The notes below the pieces were generated by a model. It had not been told where the DNA came from. It was given only the letters and a program-made list of their open reading frames with translations, and did not search any database. Below, in pieces: positions 11,123 to 23,468 of a DNA stretch of 64,000 nt. Position 1 is the first letter of the stretch. Each line of letters starts with the position of its first letter. The stretch comes from Galaxea fascicularis (Eukaryota > Cnidaria > Anthozoa > Scleractinia > Euphylliidae). The DNA is taken from NCBI GenBank assembly GCA_948470475.1, contig OX419347.1:3263572-3327571 (forward strand). Direction: 5' to 3'. The translations under genes were made by a program, and so were the position numbers.

Positions 11123-12840
11123 GTACAAACCTCTGAGAGGACGAAAAAGCGAAGCAGTACATGCAGTTGCAAAACAGGTTTTTAACCTATAAACACCAGC
11201 TCAAATCTTTAATCCTGAGGCACCAATGATCACCCAACCCCAAGAGCCAAACCAAATTTCTACGAGTGTTCTGACAGGCGATGTACAACAGTGACAAACC
11301 CCGTTCAAGAACCACCACAAATCATAACAGCGGCTCAAGTTCAAACACCAACCCAAGAGACAGCCCCACAAGCTTTATCTACCATGGCAACCACTTCCTC
11401 TATCTCACCTCCCTCCCTCCCTCCTTCAGTTTTGACACCCCCTCCCACAGTCGAAGCGCTGTCACCAGTTAGAAAGCGTTGACACCCCCAATCTGTCAAA
11501 TTTTTAAATTACTTGGACTATGAACCGAAGAGAGTCTCTCGCCTTACAAGTACTCTCAATGCGATGAAGACGACTGATTCGGTGATAAACATTTCGTAGT
11601 TCATGTAATTTTGGTTGTCAATAAATTCATTTCAAATCTCCATGTCAAATCATTTTTTATTTGTCAGTAAAAGACAATAAAGTCTCATAAGAAACGTATT
11701 GTTCAAAACCATTCATTAGTCGCGTGTTTAATTAAGCGATCCAAACTCTTGTTGTTGTTGTTTCAATGGTAGAGCTGTCCTATGGGCTCTCCTCTGGGGT
11801 TTGTGTGCAAATATAGGGTTAAGAGTCGCGTTTATATCAGTTTTGCATAACGCGTGCCTGGCTAACGGAGCGGAAAGCAAGAAAAGTTAGCTTAGACTTA
11901 AATCTCTCTCTCGGCGTCAGCAAAGCTGAGAGGTTAGATAAAAACAATAGATTCTTGACTGACCAATACGTGTTCACGAATAGCGGGTAAGTCTGGGCAA
12001 GCCTATTGTTTTTAGTGTAGAAGAGTGACGCACATTAGTGTCCACTTATTAGTATGCAGGAAGCCATTTTACCGAGGCAGTTTGAATGTCAATGATTTAC
12101 CAAGATACCTAGACAGTTGCGGGGCTTAGTTCTAATGAAGATATACTACTGAAGTCCGAACACTTCTCCTTTCATGAAGCCCTCGGTTGACCCCAGGTGG
12201 GTGGCAACTGGAGAAAATTGAGCCGTGTAATGAAACGGTTTCAGTGGGGTTGAAATGTGTTTAGACCCATTTGCGAATCGTTGGCCTTTGATACGACTTC
12301 TGACTTTGTGCTAGCCTGCAAATGATGACAGTCTCTCAGTCACACCCAGATATTTAGGTCTTCCACCCGGAGTTGGTTTCATACCACTTGACAATTCATG
12401 ACCTATCCTATGACGTAAGCGCGAGTTTTCATGTGCTCGGATATAACCATTTTTGAAAGCCTCGGAGGACGCTAACTGCAAGTCAAATAACATTGTAAAA
12501 CGTTGGGCTCTGGTTTTTCGATAGTGTTCTAACGCATTAATAAATAATAATAGTAAAAGAAGTCAGCGTCTTGTATTTCTCTCTCGCTTTCTGCCCTTCC
12601 CTCTCCTCTCTCTACAGCTCCCGACCCCTGCTCCACCCGACCCCCTCCGCTTGATTTTAGAAAATATTAGGCAGGGCAGTGAAGCACTGCTCGTTTGTTT
12701 TCCTTTGAATATTGGCGCTTCTGCAATGACATCCCACATCATCTTTGTTATGTTAATTTCGGCCTTTTATATTGCAAATCAGTTTTCCCTTACAGCTGTA
12801 CTGATGAGGTTTCCTTCTTCGACCTGTTGATGTTTCTGTC
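11123..12840. other. Intergenic, no supported gene
   Basis: Contains overlapping Pro/Thr/Ser-rich open stretches (11281-11482) that read as low complexity in two frames, and the presumptive promoter and 5' leader of the ENPP-like gene (pyrimidine-rich CTCTC tract at ~12580-12620). Confidence 0.4.
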
Positions 12841-15800
12841 ATGCAGGCCGCTATGATTGGGATTTTTCTTGTTAGTTTCTTTTTGCAACTGGCTTGTACA
12901 GTGTATGCGGTTGGAGAAGGGCAACCTCCGCTGATAATAGTGTCCCTAGACGGAATGGATTGGAGAATACAACAGCGTGACATAGTCAATACCCCGAATT
13001 TCAACTTTATCACAGATACGGGTGTCAGAGCCGAATACTTAAGAAATGTTATACCCTCGGAAACGTGGCCAAACCATCACACCATCCTGACGGGTCTCTT
13101 TCCTGAGAGCCACGGCATTGTCGCGAACACATTCTGGGATCCTGTTTACGAAGAGATGTTTATTTTCGGTTACGATTGCTCAAACTTTGATCCGAAGTTC
13201 TACAACGACTCGGAACCGATATGGCTGACTCTTCAGAAGCAAGGAGGGCGAAGCGCGTCTTATTTTTGGCCAGCAATTACCAGCTACGCCGAGAAGCCCA
13301 CTTACTACGAAAAAGAAACTTGTCTGGTTGATTGCAGCGCAATTAATTCCAAGGACCTGCCAAGATACAGGAACAGAACACTACCAGGCTTTCCTCCCTA
13401 TGTCCATTGCGTATTCGATTTGAGAAAACCGTGGCCTGACCGTGTTAATAAGACTATTGAATGGCTTCTAATGGATGACCCGCCGCAGTTCATCGCGCTG
13501 TACTTTGAGGAGCCAGATAATATAGGTCATCGACATGGACCTTCATCCCCAGAATACAAGGACATGGTGGAAAGGGTCGACAAGGACGCTGTGGGGTTAC
13601 TGCTGACAAAACTGAGGGAAAGTGACCTACTAGACAAGGTGAGCCTCTTGTAGTAATATTTCCTTCATTTTAATGTCGACTTACTCCATCGTGGAGTTGT
13701 TTTCTGCCCGGGGGGTCCTTCCAGAAAAATTGAGCGGGGGTTTGCGGCAGGTTTCCTGAAACCCTTACCCTATTTCAGACCTAAATCTGTGATTTTCCTT
13801 ACCCTATTTCAGACCTGACTCTTAAATCAATACCCTGTTTCAGACCTGCCTCATAATCAGTTCCCTAGGTCAGACCAATGTTAAAGGAAATGTTTATACG
13901 CTTTCAGACCAACATGGTCATAATTGATACCCTACTTCAGACCAAAACGGCTAAAAAAACACACCCTTTGGCGCCGCACATACCTATACAGCCCACATAA
14001 GGGAGTGCCCCTTCCCCCCCCGGGGGGGGTTTCTGTGCAATGTCGTTAAGGAGAAACAAAGTCCTTTGCATTAAGGAATCTTCACATACAAACAAACCTA
14101 TCAATGCATGACAAACTGCATTCTCACAAATAATACGTCATGTGCTTGAATTGCAAATAAAGTGAATATTGCTTACAGCACATCTCTTCTGCTTGCTCCA
14201 GAATACCATGAACACAACACTTAATTTGCTCCCGAAGGGAACAGTGAATTTTGTTTCCCGAGAATCTCAATGTTTCCCGACACTAACATTGATTCGAGGG
14301 AAACAAAATTCACTGTTTCCCAAGGGACCAGTCGCCCGCTCATGGCATTAAGGGGTAAACAGTTTCATTGTTAAATGCCATGTGACCATGAACTAGCCAA
14401 TGAATGGGCGCGCTGTAGCGGGAAAAAGGCCAGCTATACAACAATAACAATTATTTCTCAAATGTTTATTGTCAGATGCCACCCACCTCTCAGTAACTTC
14501 GTATTTCACTGGTTCTTATTAAGACGCAGCTCCATTGTTTCATGGCTAGGGACAATTGTTTCTGTTGTTTGTTTGTTGTTTTCTCAGCCTATCCTGTGAG
14601 GTGTTCCGATAGCTGCGTGGCGCCTCTTTATTGTTATTCAACCAAAAAGGTTCTTGATCTCTAACAGAGACCAATATACAATTTCTCTCTACAATATTAA
14701 CACATGATCAAGTGCGCATGCCACAAGAATAACAAAAATGACTACCTAAGATCACTGTACAGAGAACAAAGAGGAGATATCAGGGTTAAGAGAAGATTGT
14801 GTAACAAGTGGCCAGCAATTTCTTGAAACGCTGTTATTTAATTGCAACCCTTAATAATATATGATAAGAATACTGATCTCTGAACAGAATACCTCGCAAA
14901 TTTATGTGTCTGGGTAACCCCATTGGGCACTATGGCCACGTGGTAGCGGGTATTACCCTGAATCAACCAAATAAAGTTTGAGCCTGAACATTAGCAGCCA
15001 TGGACCGAGCCGTTTCGGCCTTGTTAGGCCTCATAAGCATAGTGTAGCTAACACCCAGGCTCAAGTACCCACAGCTATGCCTTGCTGATGAGACCTAACT
15101 AGGCCGAAACAGCTGTCTATGACTGTTCATACTCGGGCTCAAACTTTATTTGGTAGATTTAAGGGGTAATGCCCGCTGCCACGTGGCCACAGTGCCCAAT
15201 GAGTGGCTTTCAGTGAAGTATTCTTGTCACTCCAAGCGACATCCCACAAGCTTTACATAACCTCTGAACAGTTTAGCAGCAGAGGAAACGAAGGAGCAGA
15301 GATTTGAATTATGCCCCAGGCAAATTGTTTTTGCAGGTGAACTTGATATTTGTCAGTGATCACGGAATGGATAACTCATCTTTAAGTCGCCAAATCTACC
15401 TGGAAAGATACATCAATTCGTCAGCTTATTTGTTGTCTCATGATGGTCCTATGGCTCACATATGGCCTCACCCGGGAATGAATGACGAAATCTACGAAAA
15501 TCTTACGAAAAATCCCATTCCTCACATCAGGAAGGTGTTTCGCAAAGACGACATCCCTCAAGACTATCACTGGAAAAACAACCGTCGAATCCCTCCGATC
15601 TTTATCGATCCCGAGGTGGGTTGGGTCGTGGTACGCTCGGAAAGCGATCCCTTAACCGATCGAGGATCGCACGGATGGCCTCCGGATGAGTCGAAAAGTT
15701 ATTCGATCTTCTATGCCCGTGGACCTGCTTTTAAGAAGAAGTCTGTTGTGGATCCCTTCGATACCGTTGATCTTTATCCCTTGATGTGCAAGCTGCTCGG

Positions 15801-15948
15801 TATCACCCCACGTCCAAACAACGGGTCCCTCAAAAATGTGGAAGCTATCTTCAAAGAAGAAAAAATTAACAAAGCAATACATTGCTTTGGGTGTTCTTAT
15901 CTTGGCTTGATAATAACGCTTGTTGTTGTTGGACTTTTCGGTGTGTAA
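12841..15948 (+). CDS. ENPP4/5-like ectonucleotide pyrophosphatase/phosphodiesterase
   Basis: Exons 12841-13638 and 15337-15948 join in phase 0 to encode 469 residues; human ENPP4 is 453 and ENPP5 is 477. A hydrophobic signal peptide (~1-23) precedes the alkaline-phosphatase-fold catalytic domain. The full zinc set is visible: D37 (VSLDG), nucleophile T75 (PSETWPNHH), D226 and H230 (EEPDNIGH), D274-H275 (VSDHG), and H378 (GSHGW). TGLFPESHGIVANTFWDP is typical of the ENPP4/5 branch. The C-terminal ~20 residues are hydrophobic and end in GLFGV, a membrane anchor with almost no tail, so type I membrane or GPI attachment is possible. The family hydrolyses phosphodiester or pyrophosphate bonds of extracellular nucleotides such as Ap3A; the actual substrate here is unknown. 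The two visible exons give complete coding; an unseen 5' non-coding exon cannot be excluded. Confidence 0.92.
13708..14030. repeat. Interspersed 'ACCCTATTTCAGACC' repeat, copy 1
   Basis: In the ENPP intron. The body holds degenerate internal repeats of TACCCTATTTCAGACC. It matches 48113-48545 over nearly its full length, with C- and G-rich ends in both copies. No coding capacity. Confidence 0.75.
14226..14332. repeat. Palindromic repeat with TTTCCCGAGGG words
   Basis: The arms GGGAACAGTGAATTTTGTTT and its complement close a hairpin of about 100 bp. Related words (CCCGAGGGAAAC) occur at 23166-23250, so it is dispersed. Located in the ENPP intron. Confidence 0.6.
14922..15265. repeat. Foldback element in the ENPP intron
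   Basis: The left arm ATTGGGCACTATGGCCACGT, running on to AAATAAAGTTTGAGCC, is matched by an inverted right arm ending at 15200 over about 65 bp. The flanking 3' part (CACTCCAAGCGACATCCCAC) belongs to the same repeat, because it also occurs at 1340-1370 and 1560-1580. Confidence 0.75.
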
Positions 15949-18900
15949 TCTGTAGGTTTTTTTGTCTCTTTCTCATCACACCGAATCTATGTTTAGACCT
16001 CACTTTTCTGGAAACGCGACCCGCGCGCGAAAAATGTCTCCCGCGAGGAGACACGACTCGTGTGTTTCAATCGCTGCCAATACCCTTAGAAAACAAACGG
16101 CTACTGGTAGTCCGATCTGTTATTCATACATTTTCGGTAACTATTAAGGTTCAGCCTCATTAAGAACGTTTCGTCATGGTTACCGCTTTTTATTCACGAA
16201 TCACTTTAATCGTGCATTGATAGCAGTCTCTTGACTGAAAGGCTTACCCCTTTTAAATAATCATTTTCTCAGTTGTAGTAGCAGTGCTGTCATTTCATTC
16301 CGACCGTCAAAAAAACTGGTAGTTAAACAGAGGTTATTAAGCCATGTAGTTTATATCTGCATTTGTCCCCCGCCTTACCCAGAATTATTTTTGAGCAGTT
16401 TATCATTTTCTTGTCGCTGAGTGTTCTACGTTAATGCTTAATTTAACTCATTTAAAACCGCTCTTAAGAAGCGTATACTTGCTATTTCAATAAAACATGT
16501 TCGCTGTAATGAAATGCACGTTGCACTTTTCACCTCATTACTTGTTATGACCACTCTTTTTTTAAGAGTCATAGTCGTCTCATCTGACCCGTCTTTCAAA
16601 GGGTACCTCTTATTGTCACAGCCTCTGCTACTCATGTGTCTCCTCAGAGACGCCTCTAAGCAACCCGAGATTGGTATGTCCCAAGTGAAATTCGTATGCT
16701 TGCGAACCTAAAGAAAGTCTACCAATATAAGTGTGATAACTTCTTTTAGAATCACCCAACTAGTGGAGTAATGCAAATCCTGCATTTTGATTGGCTATGC
16801 TACTAGAGGACTATTAGTAATAGTCTTCGAGTAGCAATCGCGCATGACGCTTTCTTTCGTTTTATTCCCAAATAAATATTTCTTCAACTTGCATTTGCTA
16901 AATATATTTTTGCCTTTTCTGTCAGACTAGTTGGGTGACTCTAAAACAATTAGACCCTTCGCCCTCAAGGGCTACGGATCCAATTATTAAATAGTCTTTT
17001 TCCTTCATATAATTAAGGCCGAAGAACTAAATTACCGTGAGACTTTTCTATCCTTCTAACTTCGGCGGTGTTCTTAGAGGGGGGTCTAGATCATGTTTCT
17101 CGGGAAATAAAACCGTCCTTTCACAATTCACTACAAACGAAGACATATTGGAAATAACAGTTCACGGTAAATTAAACATTTATCAGTGTACATTTCTTGT
17201 TTCACGGAAAATAATTCTGCAAAATCATGCTTCACGACTGCTATGGAAATCACGATTCACGAGGAAAAAATTAGCCATTTCACGTTTCATGCGAAAAAAA
17301 GAGCCGATCAAGGGTGACGAAAATACCCTTTACCATTCTCTTTTTTAAAGCTGTTTTAATTTTGTGTCCTTCGCTCCCGCCGCTGCGCAAGATATCCAAC
17401 TGGCGATAATTTAAAAGTAAAACCTCAGCCTGCAACGGGTTTTTTAAATTAATTAATCTCAAAATCCCAGAAAAATTGCTTTAAAATTACGAGCGTTTAC
17501 GGCTATTTGCATGAATTAAAGTTGAAGTTATTGATGCGTGGAAAAGAGAAAGCCCGTGCTGTAAAACAAACCAATAAGTGAACAGAATTAAGCCCACGTG
17601 CGACACGGCGCAATATTTTAAAGTTTCAGATCAAGGTTTTGCAAGACAAGGAACATAATAAATTTTTAAGTGTCTGTTAATGCAAAAGATTTCCATATTT
17701 CTACTAAAATGTTCGCAATATGAGGTTCTAGCTAAGGTGAATAGAGATAAACTGGAGAGAGAGGTAAGTTTCCTTTTTACTTGAAATTGTTTACGTGTTG
17801 ATACACTGGGTTTAACTTTTCATTTGAAGTCATCTTTTTGCTTCACTTACTCTGAAACTTGAATTGTTTTGTTTCGGTTTCATTTTTTCATTCTTGAATC
17901 CTACCTCGTACTAAAGTTTATCGTGGAAGATAATTAACCAAAAATAGGAATGTGAAGCCCAGTGACTTTTAATTTTTCTCTCCTCCAAGGACTCTTTAGT
18001 AGAATGACAGTTTTCATCTTTTTAAACACGACAACAGCAATGCTTGCTTCACCAGCGTTCATTAAGATATTTTAATGGTTGTAGTTACGTCTTTTACCGA
18101 CAGACTGAGAGGATACGTGTCAGATAGAGTACTTCAACGAGAACTTGCTGATTAATAAGTTTCTTTGTCAAACTGCCGGTCACAATTTAATTCATCCACA
18201 AATTCAACATTTTTAACAACACTGACCTGGTATTGTTACATTTTATACAAATTCAAAACTTTCTTGACAACACTTGCCCGGTATCACAATTTCGACATTT
18301 TGATAATTTAAGTACTTTCGGCCCGACAAGCGAAAGAGTAACCTTAGCGAGCAAATTATGTATTCTTTACTTACCTTTGCTAGATAATATGACTGATTTT
18401 CCTATCTCGTCTTTGAAACAGTTTGGAAAACATGCTTCTCGGTTTGGTGGCACGGCAACGTTGTTGACAGTTAGCCTAAGGCCTTGTTTCATTTTTAAAC
18501 TGAACTGCTGAAACGGTTTAGTTTGCTTAAATAAGGTACGTAAGCTCAATTTTTAACTTATTAATTAGCAGTCAAATTTTCCCTATTATTCGCAGTTTTT
18601 GGATAGGTTATTGCTTGTATGAGAGTTATGCGAGCACCGAGGCGTTTTAATCATGGTCAAGGACGGGATGGAATGGGACGGGACTTTAAAATAGGATTCT
18701 CCATCAAGGAAAATGGCGAATCGCTCGCCTAAACTGTGTGAAAGTTTTATGTGTGTACGTTTTGGATCGTTTGGTCGAAAGAAGGTACAATATACAATTT
18801 CTATCTTGTATTTAGACTGGTTTGCTGGACATAGCCTGCAATAGACTATAGGTGGTTTGCACATTACGTCATTACCGCCATGCTGGCGGAGATCTCTCAT

Positions 18901-20676
18901 TAACTCGTCTTGATCGTCCACCTGCGTTTGTTCGTTTCCCCATTGCTATCTGAGTCTTTAGAGTTTGGCTGAAAACCACGTATAAGTCACTTCCACTCAC
19001 CAGTGTCAAGTTAAACTCCCACCATGCGAATATTATTCAAATTTTACAATTCCTTTTCAAACATCGGGAGGGCATTAATAGCAGGCGTGTTATGACATCG
19101 CCAATCGCAACACCAAACGCACCGCTATCCGAGAGCATTAACTGTTACGTATCTATCTAGTTGCCAAGGTGACAATGCTTGCTCTTCTTCACGAAAGTGG
19201 TGTGCGGAATTTGAGAGATTTTGAAATTGGATCAGTGGCAGGACTGTTTGATCAGGCTTTTTCAGTTGTATGATTCTTTAGGTACCGGACAGTTTGAAAA
19301 GTTATCGGATGTGAGCGATCGTATGGAGGTCTTTCGCCCATTGCTCGTGCAAGATTTTTTTCAAGTGCATGACTTTTTTCCTTGCCTTCTTCTTTGTATG
19401 ATTTTTTTTTCCTTTTTCCTTGCGAAAATTTTATTTTGCTTTTTCCTCAACCCCCTCCCCTCCCTCACCATCTTTTCCTAATAGACCGTATCTAATGTAA
19501 CCATGGCAACACGCTAACCACCTTTTTCCGCGAAAGCCTCGGTTGGTTTCGAACCAACAGTCATGTGACTGCAGGCCTTTGGTTCCAAGTAGCACCAATA
19601 AGGATGTAGTAATTGTTGTAGTTATAGTAGTCTTACTGTAACCTTGCTCAACTGCGTTATAACCCAGCCATGTATTTTCATCTTCAAAAAAGAGAGAGAA
19701 GCAACTTGAATTAATCTTCCATACTACGTGTCATTTAATACTATTGTTAAGTAAACGTAAGGTTGATAACCATTATGTTTTTTGGGGGATCAGGCCTGGA
19801 TATGCTTATCACGACCCAACGTTTGTTGTTCTGAAATATTCCCACTAAAACAATTCTTGACACGGGGTGCCTCTTTATTTTTTACCGGAATTAAGAATAC
19901 ATATGTTACTGTATATCTTTCTCATGGTAGCGGTAACGTGAAAAGTCATCCTCTTTCCCAGAGTTTTTCCCTCATACATTGGGAGGATCAAATATCAAAT
20001 CAAATATTTGACACGTGCTTGTATATTTGTACATTTTATAATAAGAAGCCACAGGTTGGAATCCAATTAACACAAACATACATGTGTGTGAGCAATGCAT
20101 GGCAGTATTAACCCAGTATTCTGTATTCAGTATTCATCTTTATTCACACTATTCAGGTACAAAAAAAGACGAAAGAAGGAAATTTAAAAGAAACTAAAGG
20201 AAACGAAATGATATAAGATATATAACTATATGTACAATTTTTGAACTAGTGTGCAATAGCCAAAGTAGCACTGAAAAAAAGTTTTTGAGTTGGCTGCTGT
20301 CTATTTACAAATAAAGAAAGGAACGAAGGAAACAAGTAATAATTAAGACTAAACTAATTCACAAGGCAAGAAGTATTATGAAGACAGAATGGAAATGTTA
20401 CATTAAAAGTTACTTTCAGAAAAGTCAGAAAACAGTAATAGATATGATTACAAAATGAGATTTGAGTTGGAAATTAACCGGTTATTTGTATGAAGCAGAG
20501 GCCTAGGTGTTGTCCCTCAGTCTTTGCGGCTTTTTCACGGCTTTCATCTCTGTTTTCTGCAAGATTCAAGGCGCTTGGAACCGGACGTGATGGAACCTTT
20601 TGCGTTTTACCGCTGATCAACTGCACTGTCACTACTGTCACTCCACTTATCATCACTTAACGTTTTATCGATCGAG
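15949..20676. other. Intergenic, repeats but no supported gene
   Basis: Apart from the paired element at 16749-16988 there are only short open stretches without motifs. A block at ~17030-17340 is rich in TTTCACG and related words. At 18195-18300 there is an imperfect tandem duplication (CAAATTCAACATTTTTAACA and a diverged second copy). Confidence 0.5.
16749..16988. mobile_element. MITE-like repeat, copy 1
   Basis: Inverted words ATCACCCAACTAGT and ACTAGTTGGGTGA bound a body that recurs at 35250-35450 (CTTTCTTTCGTTTTATTCCC, then AAATAAATATTTCTTCAACT). The 3' flank shared by both copies includes a small palindrome, ACCCTTCGCCCTCAAGGGC. Confidence 0.7.
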
Positions 20677-21636
20677 TTATTTCCACACCCGTTTCATACT
20701 GTCTACAATCTTTTCACACAATTTTTTAGTGTAGCTTCGTAGCTGATAACTTCTCCAAAAGTATACCAGGAAGTATAATGTCGTCTTAGAGATGAACAAA
20801 GTTAAAAACCAAGGATATAACAGAAGCATTGTTGACTGATTGCCTGCAAAATTCCTCTCCAGTATTGATCTTGTCGTCAAGACGGGGATCTCCGTAACAC
20901 ACAGAATAAGGAAAATAAACGCTACAGTGAAAGCGCCTCTAAAGTTTGGAGGTGGGCTGGTTTGAAGAACCATCTGTTGTGCTGCTACTTGTTGCCTTTG
21001 CTTGTAAGAAATTCGCAACATTACCAGGTTGGAAAAAATAATACAGGCCCTGGTGATATTAATAATGACCCTGGTAACGATGCCGTTTGTCTCAAATACT
21101 GTATTAAGGACTGAGCATATAAGGCTAACAGTCCATGCGGCGATTACTCCCCGAATCATCTTTTTCATTGATAGAATCGTTGTGTAACGTAAACAATATA
21201 CTATGCCGATGTATCGTTCAACTGTCACAAGGCAAACGCTGAAAAGCAAACCGTGGAGAAAAAATTTCGTTGAGAATTTGAGGGAAAAGAAAAATGTGTG
21301 ATCATTAAGTGAGACGCAGTTGTATTCAGAAATAAACAAAGTCAAGAGGAAAGAATGAGTGACCAATCCAGTAAGGCAGGACGCACCCGCTAGATTTGCC
21401 ATGCCAATATTTGGGGTGATGTGAAGCTGTTTGAAGTAAACGATGGTGGAGAACACCAGTGCGTTTCCAATTGTGCTAATGAGGAGAAGAGTTGTGTTTA
21501 CAATGAAGAAAGTCGCAGGCAAAGCATAGTCGTCTTCGGGCAGTTCATGATCAAAGAAGGAGTTGACCCAAAGTGCCTTTGAGCAGTGGCTGCTGTTGTT
21601 CAGTCCTGCTGTTGCGTTGTCCTTCATTTCCTCCAA
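20677..21636 (-). CDS. Atypical class A (rhodopsin-like) GPCR, intronless
   Basis: A single exon encodes 319 residues. Seven hydrophobic segments can be placed at about 41-66, 77-101, 118-142, 160-181, 187-207, 234-254 and 269-292. The TM1 signature (IGNAL, N58) and the TM3 end motif ERY (140-142) support class A. Several hallmark residues are missing: TM2 reads LAGAS instead of LAxxD, TM6 has no CWxP, and TM7 has no NPxxY (it reads SKTTLYFLVYF). N-glycosylation sites lie in the N-terminal region (NAT, NSS). Ligand and coupling are unknown. The reading frame is intact, so it is a divergent but plausibly functional receptor, possibly with altered sodium-pocket and activation behaviour. It has no close relative elsewhere in the window. 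Confidence 0.85.
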   Translation of the reverse strand: MEEMKDNATAGLNNSSHCSKALWVNSFFDHELPEDDYALPATFFIVNTTLLLISTIGNALVFSTIVYFKQLHITPNIGMANLAGASCLTGLVTHSFLLTLFISEYNCVSLNDHTFFFSLKFSTKFFLHGLLFSVCLVTVERYIGIVYCLRYTTILSMKKMIRGVIAAWTVSLICSVLNTVFETNGIVTRVIINITRACIIFSNLVMLRISYKQRQQVAAQQMVLQTSPPPNFRGAFTVAFIFLILCVTEIPVLTTRSILERNFAGNQSTMLLLYPWFLTLFISKTTLYFLVYFWRSYQLRSYTKKLCEKIVDSMKRVWK

Positions 21637-21999
21637 GCAATCTGGTCAACCTGTGGAAAACAACTGGTCTGGTCAACCTGTGGAAAACAATGTGGTCAGC
21701 CACGATGGTCATCCAGAGTTTGTAGAAAACACACTAAATCACATGTTTCCAGGGTAGTCTTAAACTAAGTCAAACCATGCAAACTATTGGTTATCTCAAG
21801 ATCTCTGAACAACGGCAGGCGACTTTTTTTGGTCTCACAAATTAATTTAAGCGAATAAGAGGCGATTTTTGAACATTTCAATATCAAAAACTTGGACAAA
21901 ATGTGACTTAAAATCATTGTAAGAATTAAAAAAGTTGATAAACCGACGAAGTTTCGACGTTCTCGGACGTCATTATTAAGTCAATGAATAATGTGATCA

Positions 22000-22127
22000 G
22001 AATTCTATAAATAACTGTTGTTTCATGAACTATTGCTCATTTTTGTTTTTATCTAGTATTTATAGAATTCTATAAATACAACTGTTGTTTCATGAACTAT
22101 TGTTTTTATATTGTATTTACAGAATTC
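22000..22127. repeat. Imperfect tandem repeat, ~65 bp unit
   Basis: GAATTCTATAAATA followed by ACTGTTGTTTCATGAACTAT occurs from 22000 and again from 22065. A third partial start (GAATTCTG) is at 22122. Confidence 0.75.
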
Positions 22128-23165
22128 TGCTCATTAACATATGTTACTTTTGTTTTAATACATCCTTTATCAAATGAAATCAGTCACCACTGAATAAGCA
22201 AAAACAAAAGAAAATATAATGTATTTAGGGTCTAAAAGGACTTTTAATAATGCAACCATGAAAAATGTCTTCGGTTTGCCATTGCGCCTATCAAACAACT
22301 ACCATAGTTTGCCCAACTGCGATCCTGAAACACAGATGTTTTGGGAGTCTTAAAAATTGTAAGTGCAAGAAATGCGAAAGTGTATCCTTTGACAGAGGAT
22401 ACTGCCATTTTTAGACCGTAATATGGTTAACTTTTCGCTGGAAGATAGTCTTCATGACAAAGCGCTTACAAAGTAAGAAAAGTCCTTTATTTTGGCTAAC
22501 TCTGTCTTTTCCGATGATCTAACCAATCCCTTTTTTGTTACATAGAAGAGCTCCCTTATATGCCAGATAACTCACAGACCACACACAGCACAAGTCAATA
22601 ACAATTCACTCCGAAACTTGTTTACATGGTATCAACGCTGCTCAAAATTTCTCCAAGAGCGCCCGACGATAATCAAAACAAGTAAGTGCGTCGTTTTTAT
22701 GCGGCTGGGTAACTAAGAAATCAAAATGATGTAAAAGTACAAAGTAATAACCAACCTTAGGAACTGAAGAGAAAAGCCACGAGGGTCGACACATAGCGAA
22801 GAGTTCGGAGCGCCGTGACTTCTGAACGCTCTTGAGTCACAGCTCAAAGAAGTTCTCTAGGGGATCGATATACCGCGGCTCATTTGTCGCTCATTTTCTT
22901 TAATGTTGAGTGAACCAATCAGGTTTTTACATCTTGGTCATCGTAATTGCATAGAATGCCATCGAACCTTTGACAAAGCCGACTTGAAATTTAGAGCAGG
23001 CTTTCAGTCAGAACTGTTCTCGTTTCTTTTTAAGGAATAAGTGAACACGTAAAATGAGGTTTTCTGAAGGAACACTTATTCTGATAACGGGCTGGTTGCA
23101 CGAGACTTGTACTCCCTCACGTGCACTGTCACGTGAGCTCATTCATTATAAACATAATGTATAGT

Positions 23166-23252
23166 CCCGAGGGAAACAATTGTTTTGTTTTCCCGAGAGT
23201 CCTGATAAGGACTCGAGGGAAATCAAAACTAACTAGTTTCCCGAGGGAACAT
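23166..23252. repeat. CCCGAGGGAAAC palindromic cluster
   Basis: Three CCCGAGGGAAAC-type words lie in alternating orientation around GATAAGGACTCGAGGG. They resemble the repeat at 14226-14332. Confidence 0.5.
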
Positions 23253-23300
23253 ACATTAAGCGCGGTATGTTCAAGTTCATACTGCAACCAGGTAGACAAT

Positions 23301-23468
23301 CAGACATGGTTTGATGCTACTCTGGTTTGAAAATTGATGAAGTAACTTAAAAAGTTACAATTCACGTGAATTGTAAATTGTATGGCCACGAAATGTAAAT
23401 TCGTGAATTGTAACTTTTTAAGCTACATTCACCAATTTTCAAACCAGAGTAGCATCAAACCATGTCTG
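23301..23468. repeat. 168-bp foldback hairpin
   Basis: CAGACATGGTTTGATGCTAC at the left end is the exact inverted complement of the right end. The arms continue through TCTGGTTTGAAAATTG, and an inner arm carries AACTTAAAAAGTTACAATTC. No flanking duplication is clear. Confidence 0.8.

Noticed and set aside
18586..18921. 111-codon minus-strand frame
   Set aside because: No domain and no splice partners, and the region reads like dispersed repeat DNA (GGTGGTTTGCACATTACGTC).
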